Made by a program: the position numbers and the translations under genes. Below, in pieces: positions 25,447 to 37,545 of a stretch of DNA of 64,000 nt. The notes below the pieces were generated by a model. It worked only from the letters and a program-made list of their open reading frames with translations. It was not told the DNA's origin and ran no database searches. The stretch's first letter is position 1; every line of letters begins with the position of its first letter. The stretch is from Siniperca chuatsi (taxonomy: Eukaryota; Chordata; Actinopteri; Centrarchiformes; Sinipercidae). The DNA is taken from NCBI RefSeq assembly GCF_020085105.1, contig NC_058042.1:14276501-14340500 (forward strand), written 5' to 3'.

Positions 25447-27668
25447 CCGGATGAAAACGGAAGACACCGCTCTTCTTCTTCGTCTTCAATTAAAGCCCGA
25501 AAGCAAACAAATCGCCACCTGCTGTACCGGAGTGTGTAATGTAAACAGTTTTCTGGGGCTGTAGGTTCAACCACCTTCTTTAAAAGAAGTTGCCTCCATT
25601 TCAACCTTGCAAATGTGAATTTTAACGATATTCTGATATCAAATTGTGCAGTCATAAGAGTTAATTCATTGTAAACCTCTGCAACACTTGGCAAATGTTT
25701 CATTCATAAGATGTAAAATCTAAAAAAAAAAAAGAACACAAATACAAAAAGCAGTGAAATGCAAGAGAGATTTTTCTGGTTGTTGGGTTTTAACCTAATG
25801 ATCTTCCAAGATAGAAGTTGGAAACCTCATTTATGTCATTGAAATGTGATTTTTGTATTGTATTTAGGTCTACTTATTTAAAAAACGTATGTAATATTTT
25901 TGTTTATAACTATGCAGCAATATTAACGTGTTGATTTTCTGTGTACATGTACATGTTCCATGTAATTCCATGAAATTGTACTTGATACAATAAAGACAAA
26001 GAATGAAAAAAAATACAATTTTGCAAAGTATGTCCCAATAAACCAATAATTTAGTTCCAAAACATGGATACATCTCATTCAGGCTGCTTTAATCAGCATT
26101 CATGTTTTGTGTCTTTCTGTGACAGACCCATGTTAAATCTCTCTTAGATTGTCTCCGTAATTTGGGTCGTTACAGATTTTGTGTGCAGAGGAAGTTTTCT
26201 CAGAGCGGTATCTTTAAATCTTTACATCAGAGAATATATTTTATAATTCATCTCGTATTTTTTGGAATCAATTGTCTGCTTTGTTGTAAGGTTGGTGCTT
26301 TTGTGACAGTGCAAGGCAGTCTTATATCTCCAGTCAGCTTTCAGCACTGCCACCATCTTGCCAGCTTTTTTTCCTCAAAACAAACTGTGTGTGTGTGTGT
26401 TTAACTGTACAGTATATTAACATGAATCAATGTCTTCTTCCCTGTCTGCTCCCACTGCTGATTTGGCTCCTGATCCAGTTTGGCCTCCTGCTTCATCCTC
26501 AGCCCCTGCTGCTGATGCTGGGCTTGCTCCTGGGTGTGATTGATTTTGGTTGCTAGAAAAGACAAAGTGAACCGTCCTCACACGAAACTCTGCAATGGAC
26601 TGGCGTCCACACCATGAGAAACCAGCAGCTGTGCTCTGGTCTCAAGCTGTAATGTGAACAACCAGCTCTAATGAATCGCTGTCACGTGCGCTGTTTGGTT
26701 CCAGGCAACCGATCTACCACTGAGCTCCTGTTACAGAGCTCCTCTCAGTATGTATGTATGCATCTGGGTGAAACCACCTTTTAAGGAGAACTATATCCAA
26801 AGCGGTAATGCTTTAAGAACACTTACTGTAAACATTGACAGAAGCAGCAGACATTTGGGAGAGACACCAAAGGCTACAACCTAATTTTACTTGTGAACTA
26901 GCAAGACTTTTGCCTCTATTTCACAAAGTTAAATCAATTTGTATGATTAAAAATGTAACAATCTAATATTCGCAAAAGTGGCATTTATTACAGGGCTATA
27001 TTGCTTTCTGTCAGTAGTTTCCAAAATGCAAAATGTGCATCCCACATGACCCGAGATAAAAATGTGGAGTGAAACTTAAGTTGAAGTTTTGTGCACATTT
27101 TGACTTGTATTGGATTTATTTTAGAACAATAAATAAATAAAAGTGCTTTGATGCTGGCAAGGCTACTAAAATTCAGGTGTAGGCCGGATTTATTCACAAC
27201 GCAAAACTGCATGTAAAGTAAAATATGGAGAGACTTATGACAGGAAGCCTATCTTGCTCTCCAGTTCATGATCAATATAACAGGAAAAGCTTTGTTCTTT
27301 AACTCTTGGGGAAAGTGTTAACTTATTTTGTTCGGCTTCCAAAGGAATGACAGTAGCCAGTAGGAAACCACTTAGTCCATCCCTGTATATTTGAATGTCT
27401 CCACTTACTCATGAGGCATGGTTTTTGACCACGAAATTATGGGTTTAAAAGAAAATTTTGAATTTTACCTCATTTTAGAAAATACTCAATTTAAAGTCCA
27501 ACTGTCACCTCCATTATGTTGGAGCTGTCGTGCTGCTCTCACCAAGTTTCTATTTCTATCTCTGAAGTATTTTTCCTGCTTTTCATACAATTAAGGCAAG
27601 ACAGTGAAAGAGGAGCATTGAAGTGGAAGGTAAGACGGTGTAGTCCCTCATTCGTCCAGGAGTGTTCT
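25447..27668. other. Intergenic stretch without recognised genes
   Basis: AT-rich sequence with a short GT tract at 26385-26401. No coding similarity, RNA gene or clear repeat was identified. Confidence 0.5.
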
Positions 27669-28047
27669 ATCGTAGAAAAGGTTTCAGTCGTAGTCATCTG
27701 GACACTGTTGTCAAAATCAAGATGTTTCGGCTCCCATCCGGAAGTCATTCTCAATTGTGAAAAAATGGACCAGGAACTCTGAAATTTAAGCTACTCTTTG
27801 TTACATAAGTCCTGCCCTCAGGAAGGAGAGCAGGGCTCCAAAAACCTGAGTATCTGTTGATTAGCTAGTTTTACCTGAAACAAACCTAATTGTTTTCATG
27901 ATGGCCCAGTAATCAGCAATCAGGCCCATTGTTTTCTGTCCACAAATTTTTCCACATGATGTACTGTGTTCCCCACCAGCGGAGCCAAGATTGTAGTCAA
28001 ACGTTTGGCTACGTTGTATGTGATGGAATCTGTGCTACACACAATGG

Positions 28048-28183
28048 GTCTGAGTGGAACATTCTCTTTGTGAATCTTGGGAAGGCCATAGATGCAAGGA
28101 ATGGCTTCCCCAGGGTATCGTATAAGTCATTCCTTGCATCCATGGCCCTCCCAAGATTCACAAAGAGAATGTTCCACTCAGAC
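28048..28183. repeat. Foldback of the Penelope RT segment (56-bp arms, 24-bp loop)
   Basis: The arm 28048-28103 is closely complementary to 28128-28183; both carry the RT1-region codons (LPKIHK...) in opposite orientations. The right arm is a partial inverted copy of the left. Confidence 0.85.
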
Positions 28184-28242
28184 TCAGACACACGATGGAG
28201 TGAACACATATGCAAACTATTAGACATCTGCTTCAGTTGGTG

Positions 28243-28917
28243 AGATAAGTGTATTTTAACCACTATGTTAAGATGAACTGTCACTAATGCCACAAAACTC
28301 TCAGAAACTAATTTGTTTCTGAGAAACTGTGGTTTCTGTCTGACTTTACAAGTTTAATGTTTGAAATTTAATTTAGGAAATATGACAGGAACTATCTCAA
28401 TCCCAACACCAACTATCCCAATTTCATCCACTCACACAAAGTCCTCAGAGTTTATCATGTATACAAGCTTCGGCTGTATACATATATACTACTACTATGA
28501 AACTATACTGGCTCTCTCCTGTTAAGTGCAGAAGAGGAATCAGTTAAAAAGTGATAATACAGGAGATAAGTGTATTCTAACCACTATGTTAAGATGAACT
28601 GTCACTAATGCCACGAAACTCTCAGAAATGAATTTGTACATTAGAAATGTAGAAATGTTTTTAAAACATAGTCCACAGAGAACATGTGTTCTACTGAAGC
28701 TTCTTTCTGTTGGTTAAATTCATTTTAATCACTATATTACCATAAATTGTCATTAATGCCAAGATCCTCTCAGAAACTACTTCCTGCATTAGAGTAATAA
28801 AAACTGTCATTTAAGTACTGTAAAAATCTAATCCAGAGACATCAGACAATTACTTTAAGCTGTTTTCAGTGAGACAAGTTCATTTTCACCACTATGTCAA
28901 GGTAAGTTGTATTTTGT
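28243..28917. repeat. Degenerate tandem repeat, units about 150-160 bp
   Basis: Related blocks of the form 'agataagtgtattttaaccactatgttaagatgaa' begin at about 28243, 28564, 28714 and 28872. The first two are nearly identical (through 'gtcactaatgccac-aaactctcagaaa'); the others are more diverged. The spacing suggests one unit is missing between the first and second. Confidence 0.65.
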
Positions 28918-29137
28918 CATCCAAAGAAGGTCAAGATGAACTTATGCTTGCTGTAGGAAAGTTTAAAAGACCATCAAAATAACCATGTTGTCCTTCATCT
29001 CTAAACAGATTTTTCATGTTTCTTCTGCACAAATTTGATTGACATTCTGCAAACAAAATACAGCTTTCCTTGACATAGTGGTGAAAATGAACTTGTCTCA
29101 CTGAAAACAGCTTAAAGTTATTGTTTTATGTCTCTGG
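28833..29137. repeat. Inverted repeat, 85-bp arms
   Basis: The segment 28833-28917 (ccagagacat...gtattttgt) is inverted at 29053-29137. The right arm is directly followed by the outer terminal arm at 29141-29269, so the right end is one composite terminal unit of about 217 bp. Confidence 0.8.
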
Positions 29138-29269
29138 TCCAGAGTAGCTTAAATTTCAGAGTTCCTGGACCATTTTTTCACAATTGAGAATGACTTCCGG
29201 ATGGGAGCCGAAACATCTTGATTCTGAAAACAGTGTCCAGATGACTACGACTGAAACCTTTTCTACGAT

Positions 29270-32200
29270 TGAAGTGGAAGGGAAAACATTTACTGGTGTA
29301 GCTGCAGCAATGTACGTCAACAACAGTGTGTGTCAGATTTGTCAGAAAATAAACTGTTATTCTCAATAGTTGAGAATTCAAGTTCATTCATGGGTTAATT
29401 CTTCCAACAGCATTTGACAGCAAACACTTTCTATTTCCCTCTACATCAAAAAGAGCTCTTACTGTGTGTTGTGTGCATGCTAGTGATGCTGGATTTCCAT
29501 CAAACATCTACCATACTGTATGTCAAGGCATGACAATTATTATGAAGAGTGAAGACTCTATTATGCAGCCTGTGTGCAGCTTAAGTACATCTTATAAAAG
29601 GACAGACAAGTCTTACATGTTTGGAACAAAGCCTGAACTAAATGATAAGAGACATGCCCATAAACATCTTATTGTTTTGATTATGAAGGGATGGGATCAC
29701 ACATGTCCTCTCACCACTTTTTCACTGCCTTTGGTGGTTGTTCCCAATGTTTTAAAACTAAAATAAATGCTGTGTGTAAAAGATGTTCAAGAAGACCTTC
29801 AAAAGTCATACATTTAAGCACTGTTTATTTAGCCTCCAGTCCAATTATTATTATGTTCTACATCACAACATTTTACATTCCACATCACAGTCAATTAGGT
29901 AAGAAACCAGAGAACACAAAATAACACAATACAGTCTACAGGTAATAATCCTAAACAAGCACTGACTAAAACATTTCAAAACATTATCAAAGTTTTCACA
30001 AATGTTGCAAGTTTGGTCTTGGTACTAGAAAGAAAAGAAAAATCAGTTCAGATGTCAGAAAAGTGCTGATCTAGGACAGTTGATCTGTTAAGTCTGTAAG
30101 TTCATACAGTCGAGAGACCTCAGCTACCATCCTACATCAGTGCTGCTTTTCAGAGAGGCTTTGCTGATGTGGCCCTGGGACAGTCAACATGGAAGTACCA
30201 ATCATTCCTTGTATTTGGTTTTAGGAAAATCACTTATAAAAATTGAGAAAAATATCAAAAGAAAAGTATTATAAAAAATACTCTATTGACCATTCCAATA
30301 TATAGACAAGGAAAATGGGTAGAAAGTTGAAGGGTACTTCAATGGTCAGTGACATTCAGTGGAGAGTGTGACTGTGCAATATCAACACCAAGTCTCATTA
30401 CATTTTTTCCTGATTTACTATACATGTGTGTAAGCAGTGAATCTAGCTAGTTAATGTTGGATAAAACACAATTAAGGGACAAACTATACATTATGTTAAG
30501 ACATTTAATCTTTTATGTACATCTGCTAAATGTTCTGCCTCAAAACAAACATTTTGCTCAAAGTAGCCTATGAAATGGTCTATTGCTAACCACACTTTCA
30601 CATAAGCCTATTCTTCTACATGCATCCTGACAATCATTAATTAGATAGCAAGGCTAATATCACATGGAAATTTTCACTGCAACTACTTGATGGTGATCAA
30701 TGTGAGAATGTTATAACAAACATTGTAAATGTCTCATAACATTGCGTAACTCCAATGTGTCCAAAAAAAGTGCAGTGGTTCCAAAATTGTTGAATATGTC
30801 ATGTTACATTTGACATGTCCACACAGCCTTAAAGTAGTAATTTTCAATACAATTCTGCAGTAAAATGACAGCTATTTGCACCATTACAGGATATTTCCAA
30901 AGTTCTTAAATTACTTTGCATAGATAATTGATTTGCATTCAGTATTCAGCATTCTGTAGTACTGTGTGTGTGTGTTTATTTTATACTTTGTCCCAAAATT
31001 CAGCTTTTTAATAAGGAATAATGGATTACAGCACATCCACTAAATACAACTGGGCTATGTGCTCATCAAGTATCATAATTTTTCTTGCACTATTTAGAGC
31101 AATATTAAAATAACACATAATACAATTTGACAAGTTCACTCTACTTGCTAATCCCGCAAGTAATCCTGATATTTAAAAGGAAAAGCAGACTCTGTGTTAA
31201 CATGGGGAGTAATAATGGACACATGTAGACAATGTAACAGATAAAAGTAAGATGCCAAAGATGATTTGTTTGCTCCAAATCTGAATTTAGCAAAATGCAA
31301 TTTTAGTTCCAATTATTAAGTAAAAATGAACATGTGATTATCATCACAACTGATACTCACTTTCCAATCTTTCCGTAACTTTGCACTGATAATATTTTTT
31401 AGCACTTGGTGATGCATTTCAGTGCATTTAGTGATGTTAAGTAATCTTTTTTTAAGTACAAATGGTTAAGCCCACAACATCAGAGAGACTGAAGCTACAC
31501 CGAAGGTAATGTTTTCCTGCTTTCATACACTGCCATGTGTTTCTGTTACTTTATCCACCATCCATCTAATTTCTACATCAGTTAGATAAAACACAACTAT
31601 CTCTGTCGTTACTACCTTCCTGTCCCAATTATGTGATGTGCTGATCCTGAGACTGGACAATAGTATGGCTTAGTCAGCTAAAGCCTAGTTTACATTATAC
31701 TATACTATATACATGATATTACATCTAGGGAAACAAAACACTGTGGATAAATCTCTGAAATTAAATTTGTTCTGGGGATACTTTGTTGTCCCGCACACTG
31801 AAAGACTGGATGATGAGGGGTTCGAACAGACATTTATATTCCCTTTGCTGGGAAAGCAAGAAAAGTCTGTTAATACTCACTTTTGTAGTTTTATATTGAA
31901 TAATAAAGTATTTTAAAGAAAACCATGACTTACAGACATGTTTGATTGACATGTTGCATGTATGCATGAGGGGCTTCTCGAGCAAGGTTTTTTAAGCATT
32001 AATATTCCACATCATTAGAAGTTTTCTCTTGATTCGATGAATATCAATATGGTAGCTAAACATGTATTCTGCAAACAATTTAAAACTATAAAAACTTGTG
32101 TTGTATATGTAAACATGGAAGGAGAGCCTACAGTATATTGGGGGTATTGACACTGTTTTGACATTAGCCTGCTCAAAACTGCATTATCAGAACAAACTTG

Positions 32201-33951
32201 ACTGTTTGGCAGTATTCAGTAATAAAATGTTCGTCATTATGATTCTTATTTCAACATGATGTGCAGTTATATTACATACAGTACATGGGTGCCACCAAAC
32301 CTTTGGTTTTAATGGCGATTGTTAATGATGATGAAACGACAAAAATGTCAAAGTACGGACATAAATCTGTAGTGTTTGTAAAAAAAAGTTTTAAACTTAT
32401 TGCTCTACTAAATCATTGAATTGTTGGGCATACTCTTGTCTTTGAATGGAGTACAAGCATCATAAAGGTGAATAGTTGTTTAAATTTCAAGACATTTTTC
32501 TATACATCTTATTCCAGCATCGGTGTCCTATTTTGTCTTTAATTGAAGTCCTTGAGAGATGTCAATGATTACCAGGATAAAAAAGTTCAAATGAAGTGAA
32601 TGTTTCATTTAAGACACTTTTGTTCTTCAACAAAATGTTAAAAACTGACTGAATGCTATGCCAATGCGATAGATTTACGGCATAATCCACTAAACACTGT
32701 AAAGTCTAGCCATATACAGTATGTGTGATAAACACCTGCCATTTCATTCATCAAAACAATGATGATAGCTCACATTAGGCATTATTATGACTTAAAGAGA
32801 TTGTTTGACATTATCATCATTATCATTTTGAACTTTCACTGAATGATTTAAACAATGCTAACAAGCTGGGTTTTTTTTTTTTTGCAAAGATCAAAAACAA
32901 ATTTTAAGTAATTGACTTCTCATTAAGTACTGTGCCTGGCAAAGGAAAAACATGACATATAGTACATTCCTGATTTATGTCACGACAAATTAATCAGAAG
33001 CTGAACAGGTTTAATCTCATGTCATTCTGACTGCAAGGTTTATGCTTATGAATGTTTATTACTTCGATAGAAGTAAAAATGGGCGTCTGTGATGGCAGTA
33101 ATTTAGTTAAAAAGATGCTGAGACCCCATTGCATCACTTACAGTACCTGTTGAGCTTTTTAATGTATGACGTTAGAAAAACGGTAAGCCCAAAGAAAACC
33201 CTTTAAGATGTTCCACTTTTGTTTTGAAGTATTTTCAGTGGTTTCCCTTATTATCAAACTCTCTTTTTAACTAATTCAGACTGTCATCAACTCCACTAAA
33301 GCTTCCCTATTCTGCACATGCCTGTAGAGCAGCAATAAAAATAAAACTGCATCTTTTTTTGAAGTTCGTACAATTAAAAGGGTGTTTACCATGTGTTTAT
33401 ATCAAATCAAATGATCTTTAAGAGTAACAGATGCAAAGCATGCAGTAATTCCTGTCACAAGCATTTAATTACCAGTACTTGACTTGAAACCATTAAAAAG
33501 AAGAAAAAAAAAAGAACGGTGAACACAGTACATCAGATAAACGTGTTTGCCCTGAGGCACTTGGTAGTGGCGGTGATAAAAGAATTAAAAACACTACCTT
33601 TCCAGTCAAAGGAATTGTGTAGTTGGTCTCAAAAGCACTCAAAGTTGCATTCATATTGTCAATCCAAAAATAATGCACACGTGTGAGTGACCACCTACAC
33701 TGACAATCATGATCATTCTAGTGTTTGTCTAGAGTTGTAGTGTCCAGTGTAATAATGGCGAATATTAAAAATGCTACAGAAAACGGTAGAAGCACAATAT
33801 ACAGTATGTGTGAGTAGGAACTACATGTAAAACTAAACTTGTATGTTTGTTATGTTTTTTGGGGGGGCAGGGAGATAAGAAAGAGACCAGAACAAATGGC
33901 CTGAAGGCTAGAGGAGGAGACATGGGAGCTGGGCATCAACACGGAAAAATC
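29270..33951 (-). other. Probable long LIN7C 3' UTR and flank
   Basis: No coding region was recognised on either strand. The stretch from about 29800 to 33951 is AT-rich and low in recognisable repeats, and on the minus strand follows the LIN7C stop. An AATAAA (minus strand, plus-strand 29824-29829) could end a transcript of about 4 kb of 3' UTR; nearer signals also exist. Human LIN7C has a 3' UTR of several kilobases. The extent is inferred. Confidence 0.4.
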
Positions 33952-34538
33952 CTACTGGGGATAGTTGTTCTGTTGCCGGCGCTTCGCCGACCTCATTTTC
34001 TCAAAGCGTGACTCCATTTCCTCTAGGACTTTGGGGGTGTACCTTACTACCAGCTTCACTGTGCCCTGAGCTGCTTTGAGAAGTTCCACAGCTTTCTCGT
34101 GGTGCTCACCTTCCACACTCTGGAAAAAAAACACAGAAATGTATTGTAAGATTTTATCACAAAGAGGCATAACAACCGTAGTAAAGTCTAAAGTTTTTAT
34201 AGTTTTATAATCCAAAAAGCAATATATATATGGGCAATTGTTAAGCACAAGATCAACAAGGTATGCAGTAACTTTGGAAGAAACAATGACCTCAGTATTT
34301 TATAGGTATTAGAGTGAACATAGTTCTAACATAAGCTTTGGCAGCCTGGTTCAACTTACCAAGTTTGTAATTTGGAAATTTTACTAGGAGAACAAACTGA
34401 GCAATAAACAAAGTCAGTTGGATGATTGTCTTTGGCTGATTCTGGAAATTTAATCTACATGACCACAGCAAGCCACGGCCACAAAGTGCCGAATGTTGTA
34501 GCTAATATGGAAGAGCCCTAAGGTACCGTGTGGAGATT

Positions 34539-34583
<45 letters not shown>

Positions 34584-37380
34584 TTTACTGTTTCCAAAAC
34601 ACATTTTTGAGGCCTAATAAACATGTTGAATGCATTTACTTCCTCATAAAACATTTTCAAACCTATCATGCTCAATTTTCCTTTCACCTATATCAAAATT
34701 ATTACAAATGATTGTTTTCTGAATAATACAGTATGTACACATGGAAATTACAAAGTGCATTTGATGCTGGAAACCCACAGAAAAGAGATTATTCATGGTG
34801 GAGAGGAGGCCGTGTGGCTCAAGTCCTATCTGTTTGGCAGCACCTGGAAGTTGCTCGACGTCCTCCTGGATTTATATTCTTCATTTATGTTTACAATCTA
34901 TCTATAATTGTGTCATCCTGATTGTCCATACTGTAATTATACTATGTTGGTCTATTCTGTACTAACAAGATTTATTGCATGGCTGTCCGTCCTGGAAGAG
35001 GGATCCCTCCACTGTTGATCTTCCTGAGGTTTCTTCCATTTTCTTTCCCCGTTAAAGTTTTTTTTCTCCCTTATCCAAATCGAGGGTCTAAGGACAGAGG
35101 GTGTCGTATGCTGTACAGATTGTAAAGCCCCTTGAGATAAATGTATTATTTGTGATATATAAATACAACTGACTTGACTTGAAGTGTAGAAGTGAATTTG
35201 AGAGGTTTTAAATTTTTAATCAGCTCTAATTGCTGAATTGTGTATTTTATCACCAAGTGGATAATGAAGCTGAGTTTACAAAAACATCAGCTTTGCCTTT
35301 TTTGCTTTGTCTTTAACTATCTATGGAAATACAAGACTTGTCGGCAAAATGTGTACAGGTCATCAGACTGAAGTGTGTACCAAGCTAAAAGAAATCTAAC
35401 ATCCTTGAGTAAGTCATGATTCTGTGAATTGAACGTACCACCCCATTAACAGAGAGAAGCTGGTCGCCTCTCTTCAGGCCTCCATGTCGATCAGCGATGC
35501 CCCCTGGGATGATCCGTGAGATGTATATAGGTGAGTTTTGCTCCTTTCCACCCATTATATTGAAACCCAGGCCTTCTTCTGTCTTGGGCAGTTCCACGAC
35601 ACGTGGATGTGAGTGTCCCTCACTTGCTGCAAAAGCTGCCACAGTAGCCTACAAATAAAAGTGGTGTTGTTTAACCTTTGCAAATATACTGTATTTACTG
35701 CACTCAACACACAATGGAAACAAATGATCTGAAATTAAGATTAGAAAAAGATGTGCACAAGTAAAATTCTGAGTATTCGATGGTATTTAACTTGGGTCTA
35801 CCTTAGCTGTGGCGTTGGCCCTGACCTCAGGACTGCTGTTGATGTCCACTGTTTCATACACATGTTCATAAACCTGAAGAGACATTTTTCTGACAATATT
35901 TAGTCACATCCCAGCAACAGCTGTCCATATTTCCAAAAGGTGAACACAAAGTAATCAAAACTCTGTTTTTTTAACAATCAACTTTAACATCAGAAGAGAA
36001 AAGTGAACTAATGACATCTCACAGTTAAATGTTTTAAGAATAACACAGACAAAGAGTCTCACTTCTCTGACAGCGTTACAGAATTCACTCTGTAAGACTC
36101 TCTGCAGCGCCTGCAGCTTCTGGGGAGGCACTTCCCCTGTCCTCTGGAGCTTATCAAGCAGTTCAACAGCACGGCTAATATCTGTCAACAAGAACACATA
36201 CACCACCATCAAGGTTTTCATCTGCAAATAGAGACATTCATATAGGCAATGACTGTTGCCTGTGTGAATGTCAGTACTCAGTCTGTACCAATATAAAACT
36301 AAGAAGCAAGAAACTATGAATAAGCTTAACAAATGCTTGGTGTCACCACAGAATTATTTACAAATCATTAAAGTTGGAATCAATTTCATTAAGCCTTCAC
36401 TAAGTAAATTTAAACAGAAGCATATCATTAACTTCATGTTTTACAAATAAGTAATTGCCTCTGCCACCACAGGGGATGGGGCAAACATTATCAGCTACTT
36501 TTTCAAAATAAATAACCACATGAAATTGCATCAAGAAGGACAAAAACAAGTGTGAGCCGTTTTCCTTCAATATTTTATTTATACTGTTGCATTTACAGTT
36601 CATTTTGTCCTACTGAAATAATTAGAATGAAGATGAGTCATTATTCTCTTAATCTGTGCTAATTGCTACTGTAACTGATTTAATTAAATCATTACAGCTT
36701 CCTTCAACATTTCAGTATTCCCAATAGTGAGGAGATTGTGTCACATATATTTACTTATGCTTTTCTGCAGCCTAACATTACGTGTGGGGGTTTGTTAAAA
36801 TAAAAATATGGGATATCTCTACTGTCCAACTACAGTGTATTAGCAGACACAACAGGAGCTAATGTAGCTAAAGCTAAGCATTTTGTTAAAAGGAAGACTG
36901 AGGATGAAAATAATCTGTAATGTAAATACTTCCTCCTGCTCATCCTTGCTTCTAATTATGATATACCTGGTGTAGCAAAGTGTAGGAAGCCTCAATTTTT
37001 TGTTTGCAAACATTCATTGAACCTTTGACAAACAAGCTAGGTTAACTGATCACTGTAGTCACTAATATTAGCTAGTTAGCTAATGCGCAAAGTAAAACAA
37101 TGCAGCCGTAAAAACTATCGTTACTCTAGGTCGGTGCCAAGAATATACACAATTAGTCAAAGCCATAAACATTAGCTATCCGCAAGACATCGTTAACGCA
37201 ACGTTAGCCAACTAAAAAAGAAAGCATGCTGTCCACAACAATCACCAGCTCTACTTGGCTAACGCTAGCTAAACTAGGTTAATGTCTCCCTGGTATGACA
37301 ACAAATATTTCTAAGCTAACGCTAGCTAGCCAATTAACTTTACCTCTTTCCAACCGCACAGGCTCCCCAAGCGATGCCAT
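33952..37380 (-). CDS. lin7c: Lin-7 homolog C, L27/PDZ scaffold protein
   Basis: LIN7C (VELI3/MALS3) joins CASK and MINT1 in a complex that places receptors and channels at synapses and at the basolateral membrane of epithelia. Five coding exons on the minus strand: 37344-37380, 36063-36181, 35802-35873, 35439-35648 and 33952-34119, giving 201 residues (human 197). The N-terminus [20 protein letters not shown] leads into the L27 domain (residues about 10-65; [20 protein letters not shown]). The PDZ domain (about 93-175) has the carboxylate-binding GLGF in [19 protein letters not shown], and continues [20 protein letters not shown]. The C-terminus ends [10 protein letters not shown], a little longer than the human tail. 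It lies just downstream of BDNF on the same strand, as in mammals. Confidence 0.97.
34543..34581. repeat. (A)39 homopolymer in LIN7C intron 4
   Basis: Uninterrupted run of about 39 A, possibly the tail of an old retro-insertion. No polyadenylation signal is visible directly upstream. Confidence 0.9.
34793..35183 (+). repeat. Fish retroelement tail in LIN7C intron 4
   Basis: Contains, in order, 'gtccgtcctggaagagggatccctcc', 'cttcctgaggtttcttccattttc', 'gagggtctaaggacagagggtgtcgtatgctgtacagattgtaaagcc' and a 3' end 'atataaatacaactgacttgacttg'. I recognise this as one of the most abundant fish interspersed repeats, probably a non-LTR tail. The partial copy at 20735-20865 is inverted. Confidence 0.75.
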
Positions 37381-37545
37381 TGTTAAAATGAGTGGCTATT
37401 TGATGTCAGATAGATATAGTGCTTAACGCTTGATATGGAAAACTAAATTTGGTAATCCTGGCTAACGTTACGTGCGCTTAACCGAGACGATAAATCAGAT
37501 TAGCCAAGTTAGCCGGCTAGGCTAGCTGCCAGTGTCATGGTGCGT
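36835..37545. promoter_or_regulatory. LIN7C promoter and 5' intron with GCTAACGTTAGC-type motif cluster
   Basis: The region around the LIN7C start codon is dense in GCTAAC/GTTAGC/GCTAGC words (for example 37070-37095, 37195-37205, 37258-37275, 37315-37330, 37460-37470, 37498-37528). Similar clusters sit at the other gene starts in the window. No TATA box was found. Confidence 0.4.

Larger units (their letters stand above)
27669..29269 (-). mobile_element. Rearranged Penelope-like retroelement with inverted termini
   Basis: Two near-identical inverted arms of about 129 bp bound the region (27669-27797 and 29141-29269). Between them the minus strand from about 28105 to 27926 encodes a Penelope-type reverse transcriptase N-terminal segment: CIYGLPKIHKENVPLRPIVC, then STDSITYNVAKRL and APLVGNTVHHVEKFVDRKQW, ending in a stop. 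The YGLPKIHK...PLRPIVS/C block is characteristic of Penelope-like elements. The catalytic part of the RT and the GIY-YIG endonuclease were not seen, so the element is dead. Additional inverted arms (28048-28103/28128-28183; 28833-28917/29053-29137) show repeated foldback events. Confidence 0.75.
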
